This document shows, in pieces, positions 1-6,939 of a DNA stretch of 7,954 nucleotides; position 1 is the first letter of the stretch; the number at the start of each line of letters is the position of its first letter. Under the pieces are notes generated by a model. The model saw only the letters and a program-made list of their open reading frames with translations. It did no database searches and was not told where the DNA came from. The translations under genes were made by a program, and so were the position numbers. The stretch is from Acidothermales bacterium (lineage in GTDB: Bacteria > Actinomycetota > Actinomycetes > Streptosporangiales > WHST01): contig JAFMQP010000179.1 of assembly GCA_017354575.1 (NCBI GenBank), positions 1 through 7,954 of the forward strand, given 5' to 3'.

Positions 1-34
1 CGACCTCCTTGCGGATCTCGAACTCGCGGGACAT
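1..34 (-). CDS. Start of an SRPBCC/AHSA1-like protein (partial)
   Basis: Only the first 11 codons are present (MSREFEIRKEV), and the gene continues beyond the left edge. The ATG lies one base after the stop codon of the ArsR-type regulator, and an AAGGAG ribosome binding site sits inside the end of that gene, so the two are almost certainly co-transcribed and translationally coupled. From general family knowledge, an opening of this kind followed by a hydrophobic ligand-binding fold is common in SRPBCC/AHSA1 (START-like) proteins, which are often encoded directly after an ArsR-type regulator. With so few residues the family call is inference from context and the N-terminal pattern. That a gene starts here is much safer than what it encodes. 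Confidence 0.6.
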   Translation of the reverse strand, partial: MSREFEIRKEV

Positions 35-35
35 C

Positions 36-635
36 TCAGGACTCCTTGCGCTTCGGTGCCTGCGCACTCGGATGGACGGCGACGACGAGGCGGTAGTCGC
101 GGCCGCGTCCGGCGCCGGCGTGGTGGTACTTGCGGACCAGGGCGGTGACGGCGTCGCCCAGCTCGTCGGCGAACGCCGTCCGGTCGCGGGCGGACGCGAA
201 CCTGACCTCGCCGTCGACAGCGAACGTCGCCAGCCGCTTGCGCGCCTTCGTGGCGGCCCCGATCAGCTCGCCCACGTCGCGCACGAGGCGGGCGGCGAGC
301 GCGAGCAACCAGCGTGCCGAGAGTTGGTCGGGTGCCCGTGCAGGATCCGGCTGGACGGTCGCGAGCGCCGCCGGCGAGATCACGTACGAGGACGCGGTCG
401 CCCGCATGACCCGTTCGGTGCAGTTGCCCTTGCGTCGCTCCTCGGCCAGCTCGACCAGGCCGTGCCGTTCGAGCGTCCGCAGGTGGTAGTTCACCTTCTG
501 CCGCGGGAGCCCGAGGACGGCGGCGAGCGTCGTCGCCGAACGCGGCTCGGCCAGCTCGGCGAGCAGCCGCGCCCGGATCGGGTCGAGCGACGCACCCGCC
601 GCCGCGGGATCGTCGATGACCGCGACGTCGTCCAT
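36..635 (-). CDS. ArsR-type helix-turn-helix transcriptional regulator
   Basis: This is a 199-residue predicted cytoplasmic DNA-binding protein. Residues 17-70 form a winged helix-turn-helix: LDPIRARLLAELAEP opens the first helix, a recognition helix lies around VNYHLRTLERHGLV (48-61), and a basic wing follows (EERRKGN). This arrangement is typical of ArsR/HTH_20 regulators. The remaining 130 residues contain helices and a dimer-like region with no obvious metal-binding cysteines (the only Cys is in the wing), so a metal-sensing role is not supported. The ATG at 635 is chosen because the protein begins normally there; the reading frame upstream is an artefact of GC-rich DNA and runs across the promoter. 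No Shine-Dalgarno is visible. A TAAAAT -10-like box at 658-663 would give a very short leader. The following gene (SRPBCC-like) starts one base after its stop. The effector is unknown. Confidence 0.8.
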   Translation of the reverse strand: MDDVAVIDDPAAAGASLDPIRARLLAELAEPRSATTLAAVLGLPRQKVNYHLRTLERHGLVELAEERRKGNCTERVMRATASSYVISPAALATVQPDPARAPDQLSARWLLALAARLVRDVGELIGAATKARKRLATFAVDGEVRFASARDRTAFADELGDAVTALVRKYHHAGAGRGRDYRLVVAVHPSAQAPKRKES

Positions 636-653
636 GCCGACGACGGTGCCACC

Positions 654-669
654 GACAATTTTATTTGTC
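654..669. promoter_or_regulatory. AT-rich operator-like palindrome and -10 box for the ArsR-type gene
   Basis: GACAA and TTGTC form inverted arms around a 6-base A/T spacer, in the only strongly AT-rich patch of this intergenic region. On the minus strand it contains TAAAAT (658-663), one mismatch from the -10 consensus, and TTGACA (666-671), which could instead be a -35 box. The patch lies 19 bases before the regulator's start codon. A regulator that represses its own operon would be expected to bind here. Binding itself is inference. Confidence 0.5.
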
Positions 670-764
670 AAGCGTCTCCGTGGCCCCGCTGAGGCAGCAT
701 TCGGCTCGTGACTGCCGGGTCGGCGCCGCTGCGCCATGCAAAGATTGCAACGGGAGGTGATCGC

Positions 765-1019
765 ATGTCCCGCCACGAGCCAGAGGTACCCCTCGCGACC
801 TGGCGCCGGTTCATGACCGCGCGCGCCGACGGTGGCGTCCTCGAGGGTCGGGCCCGCAGGGTCGAGCCGTTCGGCGCGTTCGTCGAGCTCGACGAGGGAG
901 TGTTCGGCTTCCTGCACGAGTCGGAGTGGCGTGAGGAACCGCGGCCCGGGACGACGGTCTCGGTCCGGATCCTCGACGTCGACCTGGACCGGCGCCGGTG
1001 CAGCCTCGCGCTGTCGTGA
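765..1019 (+). CDS. Stand-alone S1 RNA-binding domain protein
   Basis: This 84-residue protein is little more than one S1 (OB-fold) domain, residues 23-84. The signature is clear: GGVLEGRARRVEPFGAFVEL, then GVFGFLHESE, a PG turn, and a final strand VRILDVDLDRRRCSLAL. Single S1 domains bind single-stranded RNA, and the family includes parts of ribosomal protein S1, PNPase and RNase E. What this short form does is not known from the sequence. The ATG at 765 is preceded by a strong ribosome binding site GGGAGGTGA (752-760) with 4-base spacing, which fixes the start and excludes an earlier GTG at 708. The gene is divergent from the ArsR-type regulator and ends at a hairpin shared with the convergent ltrA-like gene. 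A small TGCAA-AGA-TTGCA inverted repeat lies just before the ribosome binding site (737-749). Confidence 0.85.
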   Translation: MSRHEPEVPLATWRRFMTARADGGVLEGRARRVEPFGAFVELDEGVFGFLHESEWREEPRPGTTVSVRILDVDLDRRRCSLALS

Positions 1020-1043
1020 GCCGGCCCGAGCGGTAGGGCCGGC
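1020..1043. terminator. Bidirectional hairpin terminator between convergent genes
   Basis: GCCGGCCC and GGGCCGGC are perfect 8-bp arms around an 8-base loop (GAGCGGTA). The hairpin starts one base after the S1 gene stop and ends one base before the ltrA-like stop, filling the whole gap. There is no T-tract on either side, as is common for terminators in GC-rich actinobacteria. Symmetry and position suggest it serves both genes. Confidence 0.72.
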
Positions 1044-1044
1044 G

Positions 1045-2229
1045 TCAGAGGTGTCGCGCGGCGAGCAGGACGTCCGTCACGACCAGCGTGGACACAAGCA
1101 CTCCCATCAGGAGGATGGCACCCGCGAGCGTGAGCGCGCCCGCCGCCGCCGCGGCCACCTGCACGAGCAGCGCGACCGCCACGAACCGGTACGCGATCGC
1201 GCGCGGTTCGCCCATCAACGTCTGCAGCGACCCGGCGACGACCAGGAACACGCCCACCGGCACCGCCACCGCGAACGCGGCGACCGGACCCGTACCGGCG
1301 GAGTGCTCGACCGCCCCCGCCGCGACCTGCAGGCCCGCCCCGAGCGCCGCGACGGCCGCGAACGCGAAGTAGTGCGTGTAACCCCAGACGAACGAGGACG
1401 CCACCTCACCGCGTAGGCCCTCCGTCGCGGGGCGCTTGAAGTACGACCACCACAGCCCGAACACGAGCAGCAGCCCGCCGGCCGAGAGCAGCAGCAGCGC
1501 GGCGGACAGCCCGCGCGCGGCGACGGCGGCCTGGACGGCGGAGGTCGCGGCCAGCACCACCTCGCCGAGCACGATGAGCGTGAACAGCCCGTACCGCTCG
1601 ACGATGTGGTCCGGGTGCCAGGACGTACGCCGGCCGAACGGCTCCGCGGCGACGGGTACCGCCAGCTCCGCGCCGACCAGGACCGCGAAGCCCAGCAGCC
1701 CCCAGCCGCCGGGAAGCAGCAGCCGGAGCACCCAGCCGACCTGCACGACCCCGATGCCGACGGCGTAGCGGACCGCGGTACGCCGTCCTTCCGTGTGCTC
1801 GACGGCCGCGCGGGTCCACTGCGCGATCATCGCCGCGCGCATGATGACGTAGCCGACGGTGATCGCGCGGAAGTCGTAGTGCAGGAACGCCGAGTGCACG
1901 CCGGCCGCGAGGACGAGGACGCCCGCGATCTGGGTGAGCGTCAGCAGGCGGTACGGCACGTCGTCGGTGTCGTACGCGGACGCGAACCAGGTGAAGTTCA
2001 TCCACGCCCACCAGATGGCGAAGAACACCATCAGGTAGCCGAGCAGCGTGCTGCCCGCGTGCCCGTCGGCGACACCCTGGTGCAGCGCGGCCGCGGCCTG
2101 CGAGACGGCGACGACGAAGCAGAGGTCGAAGAGCAGCTCGAGCGGCGTGGACGCGCGGTGCTCCTCGTCCCTGCTGCGGCCGACCATCGGCATCCGCCAG
2201 GGACGTGGTGCCGGACGTTCGCCGGTCAT
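1045..2229 (-). CDS. LtrA family (low temperature requirement A) membrane protein
   Basis: This 394-residue integral membrane protein has about ten hydrophobic segments. Family marks are the N-terminal PLELLFDLCFVVAVSQ (29-44), the aromatic FAIWWAWMNFTWFASAYDTDD (70-90), and the conserved HIVERYGLFTLIVLGE (208-223) with its acidic residue inside a membrane helix, followed by WWSYFKRP (260-267). Length matches the family (roughly 380-420 residues). LtrA was named from a cold-sensitive Listeria mutant; its molecular function is not established, so no transported substrate is proposed. The start at 2229 gives a normal family N-terminus, but the upstream ribosome binding site is poor (only GAG near the ATG), and Met13 or Met15 could be used instead. 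It follows the IclR-type regulator on the same strand after a 99-base gap, which suggests possible co-regulation. Confidence 0.85.
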   Translation of the reverse strand: MTGERPAPRPWRMPMVGRSRDEEHRASTPLELLFDLCFVVAVSQAAAALHQGVADGHAGSTLLGYLMVFFAIWWAWMNFTWFASAYDTDDVPYRLLTLTQIAGVLVLAAGVHSAFLHYDFRAITVGYVIMRAAMIAQWTRAAVEHTEGRRTAVRYAVGIGVVQVGWVLRLLLPGGWGLLGFAVLVGAELAVPVAAEPFGRRTSWHPDHIVERYGLFTLIVLGEVVLAATSAVQAAVAARGLSAALLLLSAGGLLLVFGLWWSYFKRPATEGLRGEVASSFVWGYTHYFAFAAVAALGAGLQVAAGAVEHSAGTGPVAAFAVAVPVGVFLVVAGSLQTLMGEPRAIAYRFVAVALLVQVAAAAAGALTLAGAILLMGVLVSTLVVTDVLLAARHL

Positions 2230-2328
2230 GTCTCGAGCGCGTCCCTGGTCTAGTCGAAACCTGCGCAGGGCTCCGTCGTCATGCGGGTCAGGGTACGGGA
2301 GCGCGACGGCGTCGCCTCGCCGGAAGCG
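2230..2328. other. Intergenic gap between the IclR-type gene and the ltrA-like gene
   Basis: These 99 bases contain a perfect 10-bp palindrome CCTGCGCAGG (2260-2269). No convincing -35/-10 pair for the ltrA-like gene was found by eye, and no terminator-like hairpin follows the IclR-type gene. Read-through from the regulator into the ltrA-like gene is therefore plausible, and the palindrome is a possible regulator site. Both points are weak inference. Confidence 0.3.
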
Positions 2329-3132
2329 TCAGGCGGACGTACGCCGGGCCGGGCGCGCGGGCGCCGGGCCGGACAGGCAGCGGCTCAGGTGGGCGGACGC
2401 CGCGGCCACCTGCTGCCCCGCCCAGGTCAGCCGCCCGCGCAGCCGGTACGACGGCGCGGAGATGTTCAGCGCCGCGACGATCCCGCCGCCGTGGTCGCGT
2501 ACCGGAGCCGCGGCCGCGACGGTGTCGGCGTCGGACTCGCGGTCGACGAACGCGAACCCGCGGTGCCGCGCGCGGCCGAGACGGCGGAGCAGGTCGTCGA
2601 CGTCGCGCGGTGCGTTGGGGCCGAGGCCCTCGAACGAGACGCCGGCAAGCGTCTCCCGCACGTCGTCCTCGGAGTAGTCGAACAGCAGCACCCGTCCCGC
2701 GGACGTGCAGTGCAGCGGCGACGTGCGCCCCGGCCACCACACCGGCTCGATCCCGCGCTGCGGGCTCTCGCAGTGGACGGTGAGCACCTCGCGGCCGCGC
2801 AGCACGCTGAGGTGCACCCGCTCCTGGACGACCTCGACCAGCCTGCGCATCACCGGCGGCGCGAGCTCACGCAGGCGCTGGTCGCCCGCGCTCGCGGCGA
2901 GCGCGAACAGCCGCCACCCCAGCCGGTGCTGCCCGTCGGGCAGACGGTCGACCAGACCCACCTCGACGAGCGAACGCAGCTGGCGCGAGACTATGGACTT
3001 GTCGCGGCGCAGCCGGCGGGCCAGCTCGGAGACGCCGACCCCCTCACGTTCGTTGCGGGGGTCGGCCAGGGCTTCGAGAGTCGCCATCAACCGCGCGGCG
3101 GAGGTCCGGTCGATATCCGTCACACGGTGCAT
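2329..3132 (-). CDS. IclR family transcriptional regulator
   Basis: This 267-residue cytoplasmic regulator has the two domains of the IclR family. The N-terminal winged helix-turn-helix spans about 12-75: SAARLMATLEAL, then SELARRLRRDKSIVSRQLRSLVEVGLVDRL. The effector-binding domain spans about 85-255, with the usual landmarks PLHCTSAGRVLLF (139-151), the GFAFVDRESDADTVAAAAPVRD strand-helix (192-213), and ALNISAPSYRL (221-231). IclR proteins bind small metabolites and can act as repressors or activators; the ligand here cannot be told. The ATG at 3132 puts the HTH at the expected distance. A GTG three codons later is an alternative, and the longer frame up to 3216 lacks a normal family N-terminus. 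No Shine-Dalgarno is visible for any of these. The C-terminus is a short Pro/Ala/Arg tail. The ltrA-like gene follows on the same strand. Confidence 0.87.
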   Translation of the reverse strand: MHRVTDIDRTSAARLMATLEALADPRNEREGVGVSELARRLRRDKSIVSRQLRSLVEVGLVDRLPDGQHRLGWRLFALAASAGDQRLRELAPPVMRRLVEVVQERVHLSVLRGREVLTVHCESPQRGIEPVWWPGRTSPLHCTSAGRVLLFDYSEDDVRETLAGVSFEGLGPNAPRDVDDLLRRLGRARHRGFAFVDRESDADTVAAAAPVRDHGGGIVAALNISAPSYRLRGRLTWAGQQVAAASAHLSRCLSGPAPARPARRTSA

Positions 3133-3165
3133 GGTGAAGGCAGGCGACCGTGATGACAACGACAG

Positions 3166-3182
3166 GTTGCGGTGGCTGCAAC
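3166..3182. promoter_or_regulatory. Candidate operator of the IclR-type regulator
   Basis: GTTGCGG and CTGCAAC form near-perfect 7-base inverted arms (one mismatch) around TGG, 34 bases upstream of the regulator's start codon. IclR proteins commonly bind short palindromes of this size in their own promoter region. No clear -10/-35 pair could be assigned next to it. Binding is inference. Confidence 0.35.
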
Positions 3183-3315
3183 TCGATTGGGCAAGGCGTT
3201 CGCCGTGACGGACCATGAGTGTGTGCGTGCACCATGGCGGCGAAGATCACGAATCCCTTCCACAGCAACGGTTGGCTGGCGTCCGGCGACCCCGGGAAGT
3301 CCCGCGGCGGCGTCG

Positions 3316-3672
3316 GTGCGGTCGGCCCACGACCACATCCTCGACGTGACGCGTACCGGCGGCGGCGGCGCGTACGGGTACGCGGCGCTCCGCTCACCCG
3401 CGCAGGCCGCCGAGGTGCTCGGGCACCTGTCGCATCTGGCCGCCGACCTCGACACGCTCTTCGGTCAGGTCGACCGCTACCTGCGTCGCGAGGACAGCGA
3501 GAGCCGGTTGGCGGTCGTGGACGGACCGTTCACCGGTGACACCGGCGCGGCCGTCGGCACCGTGCACATGTGGCTGAGCGAGGCGACGGTCGCGGCCGAC
3601 CAGCTGAGCCGGGCGCTGGAGAACGCGCAGATCGCCGCCGGCGGCATGGCGCGTCCGGCCCGCGCGGCGTAG
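3316..3672 (+). CDS. Small alpha-helical protein of unknown function
   Basis: I do not recognise the family. From the GTG at 3316 the product is 118 residues. It starts with a short Gly-rich segment (TRTGGGGAYGYAAL), then has two probable amphipathic helices at about 28-58 (SPAQAAEVLGHLSHLAADLDTLFGQ, then VDRYLRRED) and 74-107 (GAAVGTVHMWLSEATVAADQLSRALENAQIAA), joined by a loop with GPFTGDTG. It has no signal peptide, no membrane segment and no WXG motif. Third-position GC is very high from about 3316 on, which supports real coding. The start is uncertain: no ribosome binding site precedes 3316, and GTG codons at 3346, 3223 and 3172 are also in frame. Third-position GC between 3234 and 3325 fits a different frame better, so the gene may be longer and frameshifted (see findings). 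It is divergent from the IclR-type gene and convergent with copA. Confidence 0.65.
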   Translation: MRSAHDHILDVTRTGGGGAYGYAALRSPAQAAEVLGHLSHLAADLDTLFGQVDRYLRREDSESRLAVVDGPFTGDTGAAVGTVHMWLSEATVAADQLSRALENAQIAAGGMARPARAA

Positions 3673-3696
3673 GCACCCTGGCACCGGTCACGCCGC
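3664..3696. terminator. Possible shared hairpin between the small gene and copA
   Basis: GCGGCGT (3664-3670) and ACGCCGC (3690-3696) are perfect 7-base inverted arms that overlap the last codons of both convergent genes, with a 19-base loop that includes ACCGGT. Location fits a bidirectional terminator, but the loop is long and there is no T-tract, so the call is weak. Confidence 0.35.
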
Positions 3697-6600
3697 CCGG
3701 ACGGTGAACGGCACCGTGACCACGCGCCCGTCCGCCAGCTCGAACTGACCCCAGAGCCGGTACACGCCAGGGCGGTCGAAGTGGACGTGCACGTCCAGGT
3801 CGGGACCGAACCGCTGGCCGGGGAGTGCGAAGACCGGCCTGCCGTTCGCGTCCTCGGTCTCCGCGTGCTCGTGCGCGAACTCGGTGCCGCCCGCGCCCAT
3901 GACCACGATGTGCCCGGGGGCGTAGAGGTACGGCCGCAGGTCGTCCACCGGTCGTCCGGTGACCGCGTCGGTGAAGGCGAACGAGAGGTCGCTCGAGCCG
4001 CCGGCGCGCGCGGTGCCGTCCAGCCGGACGCGCAGTCCGTCGACGACCTGCGTGCGCGGGCCGGGGGTCGGTCGCACCGGGTGCGCGGTGGCCGTCCCGC
4101 CGACGGTGACGGACCCGGCGTCGTGGACGTCGGCCATCTGGCCCTGCCGCCGGAACTCGACGTTGAGCAGGTACCGCCCCGCCGTGGGGAAGGTGAGGTC
4201 GACGGCGTACCGGCCCGGCGCACCCGTGGGCAGGGGATGGACGTGCGCGAACGTCGCGAGGTCGTCGCGGGTCACGATGAGGTGCATCGACACGCCGTGG
4301 CTTCGCCCGAGGTCCGTGATCGGCTGCCCGGTCTTCGCGTCGAGCAGGGTCACCTGCGCGCGGGTCGGCGTGCCCGGCCGCGCCGCGGGCACGTCGAACC
4401 GCACCCGGACGCCTGCGTCGGACGCCTCGACGGGCGACACGTCCGTCGTCATCATCGTGCTCATCGCCGGCCGCATCGGCATGCCCGCCGACTGAGTCCA
4501 GGCGAGCACGCCGTTCATGCCCCGCTGTGCCGCCTCGGTGCGGCTGAGCCCCGTAAGGCCGACGCCGACCGCGACCGCGACGACGGCCACGCCACCGAGG
4601 TACGCGTACTGTCCGAGCCGCGCACGCAGCGGTGGGCGCAGGATCTCGTCCGCGCTCGACGGCCGGCGGAAGCGGCGCAGCCGCAGCGCGTTCGTGACGA
4701 CGCTGACCGAGCTCATCGCCATGGCGGCGGACGCCAGGATCGGGTCGAGCAGGATGCCGCCGGCGACGTACAGCGCGCCGGCCGCGACCGGGATCAGCAG
4801 CACGTTGTAGGCGAACGCCCAGAACAGGCCCTGCTTGATGGTGGCGACCGTGCGCCGCGACAGGGCGATCGCCGAGACGACGCCGCGCAGGTCGCCGCCG
4901 ACGAGGGTGATGTCGGACGCGGCGACCGCGACGTCGGTGCCGGTGCCGACCGCGACGCCGAGGTCGGCCCGGGCGAGCGCGGGAGCGTCGTTGATGCCGT
5001 CGCCTGCCATCGCCACGACGTGCCCCTCGCGCTGCAGCTCCGCGACCCGCGCGGCCTTCTCCGCGGGCAGCACCTCGGCCATGACGTGCTCGACGCCGAC
5101 CGAGTCCGCTACAGCGGCGGCCGTGGCGGCGTTGTCGCCGGTGAGCATCCACACCTCGGCGCCGAGTGCCTTCAACTGCGCGATCGCCTCGGCGGACTCC
5201 GGCCGCACGGTGTCGGCGACGGTGACCAGGCCGGCCGCGGCGTCGTCCACCGCCACGAACATCGGCGTCCGGCCGCCTTGGGCAGCGCTCGTGGCGGCGG
5301 CATCAAGCTCGTCGGTGGCCACCTCCCTGGCGGCCATCAGCGCGCGGTTGCCGACGAGGACGCGCCTACCGTCGACGCGCGCGTCGACGCCGTGCCCCGG
5401 CACCGCGTCGAACCACTGGACGGCCGGGAGGTCGAGGTTGCGGTCGCGGGCGCCGGCCACGATCGCCTCGCCGACGGGGTGCTCGCTGCCGAGCTCGGCC
5501 GCGGCGACGAGGGCGAGCAGCTCGTCCGGACGCCACCTGTCGGCGGTGGTGACGTCGACGAGGCCGGGGCGTCCGGTGGTGATGGTGCCGGTCTTGTCGA
5601 GCACGACGGCGGTGAGCCGCCTGGCCTGTTCGAGGGCGTCGCCGTTGCCGATGAGCACGCCGAGCTCGGCCGCCTTGCCGCTGCCGACCATGACGGCCGT
5701 CGGCGTCGCGAGCCCGAGCGCGCACGGGCAGGCGATGATCAGGACGGCGATCGCCGTGCCGAGCGCCAGCGTCATCCGTCCGGTGTCCGGCCCGAACAGC
5801 GCCCAGGCGGCGAACGTGACTGCGGCCATGACGAGGACGGCGGGCACGAACCACGACGACACGCGGTCGGCCAGGCGCTGCATGGGCGCGCGGGAGCCCT
5901 GCGCCTGCTCGACGAGCCGGATGATCTGGGCGAGCGTGGTGTCCGCGCCCACCGCGGTCGCGCGCATGACGATCGAGCCGGTGCGGTTCATGGTCGCGCC
6001 GATGACGGTGTCGCCGGACGCCTTGTCGACCGGCAGGCTCTCGCCGGTGAGCATGCTCTCCTCGACCGTCGTGGCACACTCGGTGACGACGCCGTCGACG
6101 GGGATCTTCTCGCCGGGACGGACGCGGACGAGGTCACCGACCACGACCCGCTCGACGGGCACGTCGGTCTCGGTGCCGTCCCGCAGCACGCGTGCGGTCT
6201 TCGGGGACAGGCCGACCAGCGCCCTGATCGCGTCCGCGGTGCGCCGCTTGGCCCTGGCCTCAAGCCAGCGGCCCATCAGCACGAGCGCGACGATGAGGAG
6301 CGCGGTCTCGAAGTACACGTGCAGCGGCAGCCCCGCGCGCTCGGCGGCGGCCGGCCACAAGGTGACGAACGCGCTGTACCCGTACGCGACGCCGGTGCCG
6401 AGAGCGACCAGCGTGTTCATGTTCGTGGACCGGTGCCGCGCGGCCTGCCAGGCGGCGGCGTAGATGCCGCGGCCGGCCCAGAACTGGACGACGGTGGCGA
6501 CCACGAACAGCACCGGCATCAGCCAGTCCATGGCGTCGACCGGCAACGGCACGTACATGACGACCATGAGCGCAAGCCCGGCGGCGAGGCTCACCTGCCA

Positions 6601-6939
6601 CCTGCGCGCGAGGCCGGTCAGCTCGGCGCCCCGCCGTGCGTCGTCCTCGTCCGCGGGGGACTCGGTCGGCTGCGTCGGGGCGTCCGGCACATCCGCACGC
6701 CGGCGCGGCGTCGCCGTGTACCCGGCCGACGAGACGGCACCGGTGAGCTCGTCGAGCGTCACGGTCGCGTCGTCGTACGCGACGGTGGCCACCTCGGTCG
6801 CGAGGTTCACCTGAGCGGACTCGACGCCGTCGACCTCGGTGAGCGCCTTCTCGACGCGACGAACGCAGGACGCGCACGTCATCCCGTCGATGGCCAGCTC
6901 GACGCGCCGATCGACCCTCGGTACCGGCTGCACGCTCAC
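3688..6939 (-). CDS. copA: Cu(I)-exporting P1B-type ATPase with an extra extracytoplasmic C-terminal module
   Basis: This 1083-residue protein uses ATP to pump Cu(I) out of the cell. Domains in order: one N-terminal heavy-metal-associated domain with GMTCASC (Cys22, Cys25); eight helices of the P1B type at about 115-131, 137-155, 175-195, 208-224, 362-382, 391-412, 703-722 and 727-747; actuator motif TGE (298-300); metal site CPC (404-406); phosphorylated Asp448 in DKTGT; HP (487-488); TGDN (600-603); GDGINDAP (646-653); and the Cu(I)-type residues Tyr711-Asn712 and Met740/Ser744. All catalytic residues are intact. Most CopA proteins end soon after NALRLRR (750-756) at about 700-830 residues. 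Here a basic loop, a ninth helix (776-798), a Met-rich strip (808-830) and two related His-rich domains (about 843-948 and 963-1082) follow. The GTG start overlaps the copZ stop as GTGA, so translation is coupled. Function as a copper pump is very likely; the role of the extension is inference. Confidence 0.95.
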   Translation of the reverse strand: MSVQPVPRVDRRVELAIDGMTCASCVRRVEKALTEVDGVESAQVNLATEVATVAYDDATVTLDELTGAVSSAGYTATPRRRADVPDAPTQPTESPADEDDARRGAELTGLARRWQVSLAAGLALMVVMYVPLPVDAMDWLMPVLFVVATVVQFWAGRGIYAAAWQAARHRSTNMNTLVALGTGVAYGYSAFVTLWPAAAERAGLPLHVYFETALLIVALVLMGRWLEARAKRRTADAIRALVGLSPKTARVLRDGTETDVPVERVVVGDLVRVRPGEKIPVDGVVTECATTVEESMLTGESLPVDKASGDTVIGATMNRTGSIVMRATAVGADTTLAQIIRLVEQAQGSRAPMQRLADRVSSWFVPAVLVMAAVTFAAWALFGPDTGRMTLALGTAIAVLIIACPCALGLATPTAVMVGSGKAAELGVLIGNGDALEQARRLTAVVLDKTGTITTGRPGLVDVTTADRWRPDELLALVAAAELGSEHPVGEAIVAGARDRNLDLPAVQWFDAVPGHGVDARVDGRRVLVGNRALMAAREVATDELDAAATSAAQGGRTPMFVAVDDAAAGLVTVADTVRPESAEAIAQLKALGAEVWMLTGDNAATAAAVADSVGVEHVMAEVLPAEKAARVAELQREGHVVAMAGDGINDAPALARADLGVAVGTGTDVAVAASDITLVGGDLRGVVSAIALSRRTVATIKQGLFWAFAYNVLLIPVAAGALYVAGGILLDPILASAAMAMSSVSVVTNALRLRRFRRPSSADEILRPPLRARLGQYAYLGGVAVVAVAVGVGLTGLSRTEAAQRGMNGVLAWTQSAGMPMRPAMSTMMTTDVSPVEASDAGVRVRFDVPAARPGTPTRAQVTLLDAKTGQPITDLGRSHGVSMHLIVTRDDLATFAHVHPLPTGAPGRYAVDLTFPTAGRYLLNVEFRRQGQMADVHDAGSVTVGGTATAHPVRPTPGPRTQVVDGLRVRLDGTARAGGSSDLSFAFTDAVTGRPVDDLRPYLYAPGHIVVMGAGGTEFAHEHAETEDANGRPVFALPGQRFGPDLDVHVHFDRPGVYRLWGQFELADGRVVTVPFTVRAA

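Noticed and set aside
636..917. N-terminal extension of the ArsR-type gene in the same frame
   Set aside because: It crosses the AT-rich promoter/operator and the oppositely oriented S1 gene, and its translation has no HTH-family features.
3346..3672. The small unknown protein as an ESX/WXG100 secreted protein
   Set aside because: Size and helical hairpin are similar, but the central WXG motif is absent and no secretion genes are nearby.
3530..5152. Long minus-strand frame of 540 codons inside copA
   Set aside because: It is an out-of-frame Arg-rich translation of copA itself. No frameshift is needed because the copA frame is continuous.
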